A stretch of 64,000 bases of DNA from Comamonas koreensis. GTDB taxonomy: Bacteria > Pseudomonadota > Gammaproteobacteria > Burkholderiales > Burkholderiaceae_C. This document shows, one piece after another, positions 26,851 to 35,021 of the stretch; positions within the stretch are counted from its first letter, which is position 1; every line of letters starts with the position of its first letter. A program made the translations under genes and the position numbers. The notes under the pieces are model-generated. The model worked only from the letters and a program-made list of their open reading frames with translations. It ran no database searches and was not told the DNA's origin. The DNA lies in assembly GCF_014076495.1 (NCBI RefSeq), contig NZ_CP043575.1:1798001-1862000 (forward strand), written 5' to 3'.

Positions 26851-27753
26851 TCAGTCCTGCTGCCCCTGGCTTTGCTGGAGCACCCATTGCTCAAAAGCCT
26901 GCAGTGCGGCCGACGGTTCGCGGTAGGTGGGGTAGCTGAACCAGTAGCTTTGCGTGCCCGGCAAGGTCTGGGTATGGGCGGGGATCAGCTGGCCCGCATC
27001 AAGCGCCGGTTGCACCAGCACCTCGGGCACCAGGCCCACGCCCAGGCCGGCGGCGGCCGCCATGATGACCATCGAGAACAGCTCATAGCGCGGCCCGCGC
27101 GAGGCCTGCACCGAGTAGTCCCAGCCCAGGCCGTTGTACCAGTCGCGCCAGGCAGCGGGCCGGCTCTCCAGCCCGATGTGCACCAGCGGCTGCCAGTCCT
27201 CCTGCGTGGCCAGCGCATGCTGCGCTGCAAAGGCCGGGCTGCAGACGGGGATGCAGGCGCCATCGCGGGCAATGCGCTGCCCCTGGGTCTTGGACCAGAG
27301 GCCGTCGCCCGAATAGATGGCTCCGTCAAAACCGCTTTCCTCGAACGCAAAAGGCTCGGAGCGCACCGACAGGTGCACATGGATGTCCGGGTGCAGCTGC
27401 GCAAAGGCCGGCAGCCGGGGCACCAGCCACTGCGTGGCAAAGCTGGAGACGACGGCCAGGTGGATGGCATAGCCCTGGGCGCGGCTGTTGGCGATCTCTT
27501 GCGTATCGCGCTCCAGGCCGTTGAGGTGCACACGCACACGCTGCGCATATCGTTTACCCGCATCGGTCAGCATGACGCGGCGTTTGTGGCGTACAAAAAG
27601 CGGCACCCCCAGCCGGTCCTCCAGCGCCGCGACATGGCGGCTGACGGCACTGGCGGTCAACGCTAACTCATTGGCAGCGCGGGAGAAATTGCCGTGCCGG
27701 GCCGAGGCTTCAAAAGCCATCAACAGGCCGATATTGGGAATCGCGTTGCGCAT
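26851..27753 (-). CDS. LysR-family transcriptional regulator (GcvA-like)
   Basis: 300 residues. The N-terminal HTH reads MAFEASARHGNFSRAANEL then TASAVSRHVAALEDRLGV, close to the GcvA/AmpR subgroup. The effector domain follows (VVSSFATQWLVPRLPAFAQL). It diverges from an ALDH7-type dehydrogenase across 284 bp, the usual LysR layout, and so probably controls that gene and perhaps the following ThDP enzyme. Convergent with dnaB. Confidence 0.93.
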   Translation of the reverse strand: MRNAIPNIGLLMAFEASARHGNFSRAANELALTASAVSRHVAALEDRLGVPLFVRHKRRVMLTDAGKRYAQRVRVHLNGLERDTQEIANSRAQGYAIHLAVVSSFATQWLVPRLPAFAQLHPDIHVHLSVRSEPFAFEESGFDGAIYSGDGLWSKTQGQRIARDGACIPVCSPAFAAQHALATQEDWQPLVHIGLESRPAAWRDWYNGLGWDYSVQASRGPRYELFSMVIMAAAAGLGVGLVPEVLVQPALDAGQLIPAHTQTLPGTQSYWFSYPTYREPSAALQAFEQWVLQQSQGQQD

Positions 27754-27779
27754 GGGTGGGGACTTTGTTCAAAAAACGC

Positions 27780-27829
27780 ACTATGTCTCACCATTTTCTC
27801 ATTTTGTTGTTCCTGATAGTTCACATAGT
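27780..27829. promoter_or_regulatory. Inverted repeat in the LysR/ALDH7 intergenic region
   Basis: ACTATGT at 27780-27786 and ACATAGT at 27823-27829 form a 7-bp inverted repeat 36 bp apart, close to the LysR start. It could be part of a LysR operator. The rest of 27754-28037 is AT-rich near the regulator and shows no gene. Confidence 0.35.
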
Positions 27830-28037
27830 ATTTTTAAGTTTGGTGCTTCTGCCCCCGCCGCGCACTGCCGCAGGCGGGCCCTGTGCAGCCCTGTCACGGG
27901 CAGGGTGTACAAAGCGCTGTGCCCGTGTCCGGGCGCGCAGCGCTTTAAGCTGCGATGGCAGCACCCCCCATCATGGTCCGGGCCTGCACTGAGGGCCGGA
28001 CAGTTTCTGTTGTGATAGTGAATAGGAAAGACGAGCG

Positions 28038-29570
28038 ATGACGCAATCCACCCAACGTTTGAACGATATTCTCAAGGCGCTTGCGCTCGACCTCCAGCCC
28101 CTGGCAGGCCAGGACATCACCAGCCGCTCGCCCGCCGACGGCGCCACCCTGGCCGTGTTGAAGGCCCACAGCGCGCAACAGGCGCAGGACGCCATTGCCG
28201 CCGCCCACCAGGCCTACCTGCAGTGGCGCACCGTGCCCGCCCCCGTGCGTGGCGAGTTGGTGCGCCGCTTTGGCCAGACCCTGCGCCAGCACAAGGCAGC
28301 ACTCGGCGCCTTGGTGTCGATTGAAGCGGGCAAGATCACCTCCGAAGGCCTGGGCGAAGTCCAGGAAATGATCGATATCTGCGACTTTGCCGTTGGCCTG
28401 TCGCGCCAGCTCCATGGCCTGACGATTGCCAGCGAGCGCCCCGGCCACCGCATGATGGAAACCTGGCACCCGATGGGCGTCGTGGGCATCATCTCGGCCT
28501 TCAACTTCCCCGTGGCCGTCTGGTGCTGGAACAGCGCTTTGGCGCTGGTCTGCGGCGACGCGGTGGTGTGGAAGCCTTCCGAGAAGACCCCGCTGACGGC
28601 CGTGGCCTGCCAGCACCTGCTGGAGCAGACGATGGCTGCCTTCAACCAGGAGCAACCCGGCGCCGTGCCAGCGGGCCTGGCCCAGCTGCTGATTGGCGCC
28701 CGTGAAGTGGGCGAAGTGCTGGTGGACAGCCCGCTGGTGCCCGTGGTCAGCGCCACCGGTTCGACCCGCATGGGCCGCCAGGTCGGCGTCAAGGTGGCCG
28801 AGCGCTTTGGCCGCTCCATCCTGGAGCTGGGTGGCAACAACGCGATGATCGTCACGCCGTCGGCCGACCTGGAGCTGGCCGCCCGCGCCATCACCTTTGC
28901 AGCCGTCGGTACTGCCGGCCAGCGTTGCACCACCTTGCGCCGCCTGATCGTGCACAAGTCGGTGGCCGACCAGCTGGTGACACGCCTGGAAAAGATCTAC
29001 GGCAGCGTCACCGTGGGTGACCCGCTGACCGACGGCACTTTGGTGGGTCCGCTGATCGACAAGGCCTCGTTCGACGGCATGCAGGCCGCACTGGCCCAGG
29101 CCAAGGACGAGGGCGGCACCGTCATCGGCGGCCAGCGCGAGCGCGAAGACCTGGGCCAGGACGCCTACTATGTGCGCCCGGCTCTGGTGAAGATGCCTGC
29201 GCAGACCAAGGTGATGGAGCACGAAACCTTTGCGCCCATCCTCTACATCGTCACCTACGAAGGCAGCGCCGACGACGCGATCGCGGTGCAGAATGCGGTG
29301 CCCCAGGGCCTGTCGTCCGCCATCTTCACCAGTGACCTGCGCGATGCAGAGCGCTTCATGTCGCCCGCCGGCAGCGACTGCGGTATTGCCAACGTCAATA
29401 TCGGCACCTCGGGCGCGGAAATCGGTGGCGCCTTTGGTGGCGAGAAGGAAACGGGAGGCGGCCGTGAATCGGGCTCGGACGCCTGGAAAGGCTATATGCG
29501 CCGCGCCACCAACACCATCAACTACAGTGGCGCGCTGCCACTGGCGCAAGGCGTGCGCTTTGACGTGTGA
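28038..29570 (+). CDS. Aldehyde dehydrogenase, ALDH7 type (probable alpha-aminoadipic semialdehyde dehydrogenase)
   Basis: 510 residues, NAD-dependent aldehyde oxidation. The NAD fold contains GVVGIISAFNFPVAVWCWN; the general base Glu lies in ILELGGNNAMIV and the nucleophile Cys in GTAGQRCTTLRRL. Long parts (EIGGAFGGEKETGGGRESGSDAWKGY region, split by me) match antiquitin/ALDH7 proteins, which oxidise 2-aminoadipate semialdehyde (piperideine-6-carboxylate) in lysine breakdown; P. putida AmaB is an example. A divergent LysR gene likely regulates it. Substrate is inferred from family only. Confidence 0.88.
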   Translation: MTQSTQRLNDILKALALDLQPLAGQDITSRSPADGATLAVLKAHSAQQAQDAIAAAHQAYLQWRTVPAPVRGELVRRFGQTLRQHKAALGALVSIEAGKITSEGLGEVQEMIDICDFAVGLSRQLHGLTIASERPGHRMMETWHPMGVVGIISAFNFPVAVWCWNSALALVCGDAVVWKPSEKTPLTAVACQHLLEQTMAAFNQEQPGAVPAGLAQLLIGAREVGEVLVDSPLVPVVSATGSTRMGRQVGVKVAERFGRSILELGGNNAMIVTPSADLELAARAITFAAVGTAGQRCTTLRRLIVHKSVADQLVTRLEKIYGSVTVGDPLTDGTLVGPLIDKASFDGMQAALAQAKDEGGTVIGGQREREDLGQDAYYVRPALVKMPAQTKVMEHETFAPILYIVTYEGSADDAIAVQNAVPQGLSSAIFTSDLRDAERFMSPAGSDCGIANVNIGTSGAEIGGAFGGEKETGGGRESGSDAWKGYMRRATNTINYSGALPLAQGVRFDV

Positions 29571-29763
29571 TGAGTGGGCAGCCGCAGGCTGGCGCCGTGG
29601 GCATGCTGCCCGCTGCCCGGGCCTGCAGGTTTCGCCACCGGGGCGGCCACTGCGCCGCCCGGTGTGTGCTGCCAGCGCAGGCCACTGATATGCGGGTGCC
29701 CCATGCGGCTTCCCACCCAGACAGGGGCTTGACGCTCCTGTCTCCAACCCCACCAGCATCTGC

Positions 29764-29800
29764 CAAGGGCTGGCCTGCCACCGTTGCAGGCCAGCCCTTG
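29764..29800. terminator. 15-bp perfect hairpin after the ALDH7 gene
   Basis: CAAGGGCTGGCCTGC at 29764-29778 pairs perfectly with 29786-29800 around a 7-nt loop. No clear U-tract follows, so termination is probable but not certain. A second hairpin (GCGCAGC at 29833-29839 with GCTGCGC at 29845-29851) lies closer to the next gene. The rest of 29571-29931 holds nothing I recognise. Confidence 0.7.
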
Positions 29801-29931
29801 TTGCATCCGATGCTGCCGTTATTTGTGGCGCTGCGCAGCCATTTGCTGCGCTGGCGCAATGTGTAGCCAGGCCAGATCGGGTCCAATGCCCCGCTTCTGG
29901 CGCATCGATGACAAGACCAAGGAGACAAGAC

Positions 29932-31623
29932 ATGGCAGACAAGCAAGCAACACGCACCGGTGGCCAGCTGGTGGTGGACCAGCTGCTGGTGCACGGCGTG
30001 CAGCAGATTTTCACGGTGCCGGGCGAGAGCTTTCTGGCGGTGCTCGATGCGCTCTATGACGCGCCCATCGAGACGACGATCTGCCGCCAGGAGGGCGGCG
30101 CCGCGATGATGGCCGAAGCCCAGGGCAAGCTCACGGGCCAGCCGGGGATCTGCATGGTCACGCGCGGGCCAGGTGCTACCAATGCCTCGGCCGGCTTGCA
30201 CATTGCGATGCAGGACTCCACGCCGATGATCCTCTTCGTCGGCCAGATCGAGCGCTCGGCGCGCGGCCGCGAGGCCTTCCAGGAGCTGGACTACCGCGCG
30301 GTGTTTGGCAGCATGGTCAAGTGGGCGACCGAGATCGATGATGCGGCGCGCATCCCCGAGACCATTGCCCGTGCCTTTGCCGTGGCCACCAGCGGCCGCC
30401 CCGGCCCGGTGGTGATTGCGCTGCCCGAAGACATGCTGCGCGACACCGTCAGCGTGCCCGATGCGCGCCGCTACCAGCCTGCGCCCGCCCATGCGGCCGA
30501 TGCCGATGTGGCTGCCGTCGTGGCCCAGCTGGCCGCCGCGCAAAACCCCATCATCATTGCCGGTGGCTCGCGCTGGACTGCGCAGGCCCATGCGGATATC
30601 GCCGCCTTTGCCGCCGCCCATGCCGTGCCGGTGGCTTGCTCCTTCCGCCGCCAGATGGTGTTCCCCGCCCACCACGGCAACTATGCCGGCGATGTGGGCC
30701 TGGGCGTGAACCCCAAGCTGATCGAGCGCATCAAGCAGGCGGATCTGGTCGTGCTGCTGGGCGGTCGCATGTCCGAGGTGCCATCGCAGGGCTACAGCCT
30801 CTTGGGCATTCCGGCCAGCAGCGGCCAGCGGCTCATCCATGTGCATCCGGATCCCGATGAACTGGGCCGGGTCTACCAGGCTGACCAGGCGGTGGTGGCG
30901 GCGCCCGACTCCTTTTGCGCAGCCCTGGCACGCCAGCCTGCCGCCGCGCCGCGCGCCGAGCGCCAGGCGCTGGTGCAGCAGGCCCATGCCGACTACCTGG
31001 CATGGAGCAATCCTGCGCCCATCCAGGTGCCTGGCGCGCTGCAGATGGGCCAGCTGATGGCCCATCTGCGCGAGGTGCTGCCGGCCGACACGGTCTGGTG
31101 CAATGGCGCGGGCAACTTTGCCACCTGGGTGCACCGCTTCTGGCCGTTTACGCACTACGGCAGCCAGCTCGCTCCCACCAGCGGCAGCATGGGCTATGGC
31201 TTGCCGGCCGCCGTGGGCGCCAAGCGCCTGGACAAGCGGCGCAGCGTCGTCTGCATTGCCGGCGATGGCGACTTTCTGATGCATGGCCAAGAGTTTGCGA
31301 CCGCCGTGCAGTACCAGTTGCCGGTCATCGTGCTGCTGATCGACAACGGCATGTACGGCACCATCCGCATGCACCAGGAGCGCGACTACCCCCATCGGGT
31401 CAGCGCCACCGAGCTGCGCAACCCCGACTTTGTCGCCTATGCCAAGGCCTTCGGCGGCAATGCCGCCCTGGTCGAGAAGACCGAAGACTTTGCGCCCGCG
31501 CTCGCTGCCATGCGCAGCTGGGCGGAACAGCACCAGCTGCCGGTGATCCTGCACTGCAAGCTCGATCCGCAGGCGATCACGCCGGCGCGCAGCCTGGACC
31601 AGATCCGCGGCACCGGCGTTTAA
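29932..31623 (+). CDS. Thiamine diphosphate-binding enzyme (acetolactate synthase-like)
   Basis: 563 residues from ATG 29932 (MADKQATRTGGQLVVDQLL) with an AAGGAGA SD. The three ThDP-enzyme domains are visible: N-terminal PYR domain with the catalytic Glu in CRQEGGAAMMAEAQGKL; central domain; C-terminal PP domain with the GDGDF...N cofactor motif (GDGDFLMHGQEF, then LLIDNGMYGTIRMHQ). The fold is that of acetolactate synthase, but no small-subunit gene is next to it, and branched-chain synthesis ALS is usually elsewhere. It may be a catabolic decarboxylase or ligase linked to the ALDH7 gene. Substrate unknown. Confidence 0.88.
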   Translation: MADKQATRTGGQLVVDQLLVHGVQQIFTVPGESFLAVLDALYDAPIETTICRQEGGAAMMAEAQGKLTGQPGICMVTRGPGATNASAGLHIAMQDSTPMILFVGQIERSARGREAFQELDYRAVFGSMVKWATEIDDAARIPETIARAFAVATSGRPGPVVIALPEDMLRDTVSVPDARRYQPAPAHAADADVAAVVAQLAAAQNPIIIAGGSRWTAQAHADIAAFAAAHAVPVACSFRRQMVFPAHHGNYAGDVGLGVNPKLIERIKQADLVVLLGGRMSEVPSQGYSLLGIPASSGQRLIHVHPDPDELGRVYQADQAVVAAPDSFCAALARQPAAAPRAERQALVQQAHADYLAWSNPAPIQVPGALQMGQLMAHLREVLPADTVWCNGAGNFATWVHRFWPFTHYGSQLAPTSGSMGYGLPAAVGAKRLDKRRSVVCIAGDGDFLMHGQEFATAVQYQLPVIVLLIDNGMYGTIRMHQERDYPHRVSATELRNPDFVAYAKAFGGNAALVEKTEDFAPALAAMRSWAEQHQLPVILHCKLDPQAITPARSLDQIRGTGV

Positions 31624-31644
31624 ACGCAGGCTGAAGGCACGAAA

Positions 31645-31676
31645 AAAAGGCACCGAGTGGAGACTCGGTGCCTTTT
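31645..31676. terminator. Bidirectional terminator between the ThDP enzyme and phoH genes
   Basis: AAAAGGCACCGAGT at 31645-31658 pairs over 14 bp with ACTCGGTGCCTTTT at 31663-31676 around GGAG. Flanking A and T runs let it work on both converging transcripts. Confidence 0.92.
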
Positions 31677-31730
31677 GTGCTTAGGCGCGTTGGCAGCGGC
31701 TACAAAGCCCCCGCTGCAACCTAAAGTGGT

Positions 31731-33512
31731 TTACAGCACATCGCTGGCAAAGTCGGCCAGGCGCGAGCGCTCACCGCGTGCCAGCGTGATGTGGCCGCTG
31801 TGTGGCCAGCCCTTGAAGCGGTCCACCACATAGGTCAGGCCCGAAGAGCCTTCGGTCAGGTAGGGCGTGTCGATCTGGGCCAGGTTGCCCATGCAGATGA
31901 TCTTGGTGCCGGGGCCGGCACGGGTGATCAGGGTCTTCATCTGCTTGGGGGTCAGGTTCTGCGCCTCGTCGATGATCACGTACTTGTTCAGGAAGGTGCG
32001 GCCGCGCATGAAGTTCATGCTCTTGATCTTGATGCGGCTGCGGATCAGGTCATTGGTGGCAGAGCGCCCCCATTCACCGGGGTTGCCGCCGTCGCCCTTG
32101 GCCAGGAACTCCAGGTTGTCATCCAGCGCGCCCATCCAGGGGCCCATCTTCTCTTCTTCGGTGCCGGGCAGAAAACCGATGTCCTCGCCTACGCTCACGG
32201 TGGCGCGGGTCATGATGATCTCGGTGTAGCGGCGCTCGTCGAGCACCTGGTTCAGACCGGCGGCCAAGGCCATCAAGGTCTTGCCGGTGCCTGCCGTACC
32301 AGCCAGGGTGACAAAGTCCACATCCGGGTCCATCAGCAGGTTCATCGCGAAGTTCTGCTCACGGTTGCGCGTGGTCACGCCCCACACATTGTTCTTCTGG
32401 TGGCCGTAGTCCTTCAGCGTCTCGAGCACGGCGGTCTTGTCGCGGATCTCGATCACGCGGGCAAACAGGCTGTTCTCGCCCGGTGCCTCGTAGAAGACGA
32501 ACTGATTGATGTGCAGCTGCTGGGTGATGGCGCCGCTGATGCGGTAGCAGGTGGACGCACCCGACTGCCAGCTCTCGACCTTCTTGCCGACCTTGGCCCA
32601 GAAATCCAGCGGCAGCTGCAGCATGCCGGTGTAGAGCAGGTCGCCGTCTTCCAGCGTCTTGTCGTTCTGGTAGTCCTCGGCCTCCAGGCCCAGTGCGCGC
32701 GCCTTGACGCGCATGTTGATGTCCTTGGACACCAGCACGACGGGCCGGTCAGGGTGGCGCTGGCGCAGGGCCTCGACCACGCCCAGGATCTGGTTGTCGG
32801 CCTTGCCCTGGGGCAGGCTCTGGGGCAGCTGGTAGTTCAGCGGCTCGGTCTGGAAGAACAGGCAGCCGCTGGCGCCCTTCTGGCCGGTGGCATCGAGGCG
32901 AATGCCCTGGGCCAGGTGCGCTTCCTGGCTGGCCACCAGCGCGTCGAGCGTGCGGCTGGCCTGCCGGCCGTTGCGGGCCACTTCGGTCATGCCCTTCTTG
33001 TGGCCGTCGAGCTCTTCGAGCACGATCATCGGCAGGTAGATGTCGTGCTCTTCAAAGCGGAACAGGCTGCTGGGGTCATGCAGCAGCACATTGGTGTCGA
33101 GCACAAAGAGCTTGGCCTTGTCGCTGCGCGGCTTGGTGGCCTTGGCAGGTTTGCTAGCCAGCACCGGGCTGGCTTCGGCCACGGCAGGGCTGCGGGCCGG
33201 TTGCGCAGGCTTGGCTGCTGCTGGCGCCTTGGCGCTTGCGGCCACGGGCGCTGGGGCTTGCACGGGAGCAGGGGCGGCCGCCGCTTTCTTGCTGCGGCTG
33301 CTGGTCCTGGGCGCGGCAGCGGCTTGCGTGCCACGGCGCGGCGCAGGGCTTGCGGCCACGGTGGCGGGCGCCGTGTCCAGGTCTAGAAGATCGTTGTCTT
33401 GTTCATCGCGCGCAGCGGCCGCGGATGCACGGGATGGGGTGTTGGTCTTGGCGGAAAAGTCACCAGCGGATAGCTGGCTGCCACGGCGGGTAGGTGCGGG
33501 AGGCAAGGGCAT
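31731..33512 (-). CDS. PIN domain-PhoH family ATPase (PhoH2 type)
   Basis: 593 residues. Residues 1-130 are a low-complexity Ala/Pro/Lys-rich linker. A PIN nuclease domain starts near 134 (KLFVLDTNVLLHDP, with the first acidic residue) and runs to about 270. The PhoH ATPase follows, with Walker A GTAGTGKT near 404 and Walker B YVIIDEAQN. PIN-PhoH fusions in mycobacteria act as RNA helicase/nucleases (PhoH2). The long N-terminal extension is the odd feature. It stands alone between a terminator and the peroxiredoxin gene. Confidence 0.9.
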   Translation of the reverse strand: MPLPPAPTRRGSQLSAGDFSAKTNTPSRASAAAARDEQDNDLLDLDTAPATVAASPAPRRGTQAAAAPRTSSRSKKAAAAPAPVQAPAPVAASAKAPAAAKPAQPARSPAVAEASPVLASKPAKATKPRSDKAKLFVLDTNVLLHDPSSLFRFEEHDIYLPMIVLEELDGHKKGMTEVARNGRQASRTLDALVASQEAHLAQGIRLDATGQKGASGCLFFQTEPLNYQLPQSLPQGKADNQILGVVEALRQRHPDRPVVLVSKDINMRVKARALGLEAEDYQNDKTLEDGDLLYTGMLQLPLDFWAKVGKKVESWQSGASTCYRISGAITQQLHINQFVFYEAPGENSLFARVIEIRDKTAVLETLKDYGHQKNNVWGVTTRNREQNFAMNLLMDPDVDFVTLAGTAGTGKTLMALAAGLNQVLDERRYTEIIMTRATVSVGEDIGFLPGTEEEKMGPWMGALDDNLEFLAKGDGGNPGEWGRSATNDLIRSRIKIKSMNFMRGRTFLNKYVIIDEAQNLTPKQMKTLITRAGPGTKIICMGNLAQIDTPYLTEGSSGLTYVVDRFKGWPHSGHITLARGERSRLADFASDVL

Positions 33513-33747
33513 GGAGCTCGGGGCCTTTATCTAAACACTCGCCAAATGGGCGAACTCACTCCGAACGCCTGCCACCCCGGATGCAAAAAAGGCCATCTCG
33601 CAAGCAAGACAGCCTTTTTCATGGGGAATGACAGAACAATCCGGACTCACATACATATGGAGCCCATTATGCACATTCTGGGCGTCCCGAAACCAGCAAT
33701 CGCAGTCATGGATCGCGGTGTCGGCCCAGAAAGACGGAAACAGCAAC

Positions 33748-33772
33748 GGCGCGCATCCGCAGATCGCGCGCC
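33748..33772 (-). terminator. Hairpin after the peroxiredoxin gene
   Basis: GGCGCGC at 33748-33754 pairs with GCGCGCC at 33766-33772 around 11 nt, about 30 bp after the stop. A second hairpin, AAAAAGGC at 33586-33593 with GCCTTTTT at 33612-33619, lies further on and is flanked by A/T runs. The interval 33513-33801 has no gene. Confidence 0.6.
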
Positions 33773-33801
33773 GCCGCACGGTCGCCGCCTGGCGCAGCGG
33801 C

Positions 33802-34290
33802 TTAGGCAGCCTTCTTTTGCGCAGCCTTCATCGACTTGACGGCCTTGAGCACTTCTTCGACATGGCCCAGCACCTTCAGGCCGCGCCATTCTTGCACCAA
33901 GATGCCATCAGGGCCGACCAGGAAGGTCGAGCGCTCGATGCCCTTGACCTTCTTGCCGTACATGATCTTGTTCTTGACGACGCCGAACATGTGGCACAGC
34001 TTCTCTTCGGTATCAGCGATCAGCTCGAAGGGCAGTTCGAGCTTTTCCTTGAAGTCGTCGTGCGACTTCATGTTGTCGCGCGACACGCCGAAGACGGCTG
34101 CACCAGCCTTGACAAAATCCGCGTACTTGTCGCGGAACTGCATGGCTTCGGTGGTACAACCGGGGGTGTTATCCTTGGGGTAGAAGTACAGCACCAGAAT
34201 TTGCCCCTGATGCGACGCATTGGAGACCTTCAGGCCTCCCGTCGCTTGTGCTTCAAATTCTGGCAAGGGTTTGTTGACAACAACAGCCAT
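33802..34290 (-). CDS. bcp: Peroxiredoxin (Bcp/PrxQ-like thiol peroxidase)
   Basis: 162 residues; reduces hydroperoxides in the cytoplasm using thioredoxin-type reductants. The peroxidatic Cys is in KDNTPGCTTEAMQFRD near residue 45. E. coli Bcp has a resolving Cys five residues later; here that position is Met-Gln, and the only other Cys is in EEKLCHMFGVVK near residue 98. It may act as a one-Cys enzyme or use an atypical resolving Cys. The basic C-terminus (KSMKAAQKKAA) is unusual in tone but common in relatives. Monocistronic. Confidence 0.92.
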   Translation of the reverse strand: MAVVVNKPLPEFEAQATGGLKVSNASHQGQILVLYFYPKDNTPGCTTEAMQFRDKYADFVKAGAAVFGVSRDNMKSHDDFKEKLELPFELIADTEEKLCHMFGVVKNKIMYGKKVKGIERSTFLVGPDGILVQEWRGLKVLGHVEEVLKAVKSMKAAQKKAA

Positions 34291-34444
34291 AGCTCTCTAT
34301 TTTCTCCGGAGTAATCGCAAAAAGGCCGCAGGAATCAAAGTATTCATCTAGTTGTTATTCAGGCCCGCGGCCGCAAGCGAGTATTTTAACCCGAATCGAA
34401 ATATTTATCGAGCCCCACTGATAAACACAGGCTATCGATTGTGG

Positions 34445-34825
34445 TTATAGCGCAGGAGCCTCCAGCAGCACAGCCAGCAAGACCTTGCGTCCTTCACCAG
34501 CCAATACGTTGTAGGTACGGCATGCAGCGGGCGTATCCATGGTCTCGAAGCCGATACGTTTTGCAATCAGCGGAGCGAGCCAGGCCGGCGAAGGAAAACG
34601 TAACCGATTGCCACTGCCGAAAATGACCGTTTCAACATCGGCCTCCGCCAGCTGGGCGAAATGGGCGGGCCCCAGGTCTTCGAAGCGCGCGCAATCCCAG
34701 CGCTGCAAGGTACCGTTGGAGCCGACCACCAGGCTGTATGCGTAGGACTGCTGGTCCACGGCCAGCCAGCCCGGGCCATAGCCTGTGATGGTCAAGGTGT
34801 CGGATTTATCTGGCTGGAACTTCAT
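34445..34825 (-). CDS. Mth938-like domain protein (DUF498)
   Basis: 126 residues from ATG 34825 (MKFQPDKSDTLTITGYGPGW). The core DVETVIFGSGNRLRFPSPAW and a C-terminal half (RIGFETMDTPAACRTYNVLAGEGRKV, broken here by me) match the Mth938/NDUFAF3 family. The human homologue assists complex I assembly; bacterial roles are not established. No signal or TM. It is 154 bp downstream of the peroxiredoxin start, same strand, and divergent from alaA. Confidence 0.85.
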   Translation of the reverse strand: MKFQPDKSDTLTITGYGPGWLAVDQQSYAYSLVVGSNGTLQRWDCARFEDLGPAHFAQLAEADVETVIFGSGNRLRFPSPAWLAPLIAKRIGFETMDTPAACRTYNVLAGEGRKVLLAVLLEAPAL

Positions 34826-35021
34826 GGCGCGGGCTTTCGGCAAACGGGGCAAGGACAGGGCAGGGCCCGGTGCCGCAGGCACTGGGAGCCACTACAGGGC
34901 GATCAACGCAAGGATCTGTGGTCAAATTATAGTTTTCACCTAGTTGGGTTGTGGGTTCGAGGTATTGGCATGGTTGCCAGCCGGCTGCAATCCCGTGTTT
35001 TCAGAGGTAGTGGTTTCTGTC

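Noticed and set aside
27945..30014. 689-codon open frame antisense to the ALDH7 gene and the ThDP enzyme start
   Set aside because: Spans a strong hairpin region and two recognised genes; composition is His/Gln/Gly-rich shadow sequence.
34291..34444. OxyR operator upstream of the peroxiredoxin gene
   Set aside because: GATA/CTAT fragments occur near 34420-34450 but do not form the four phased elements required.
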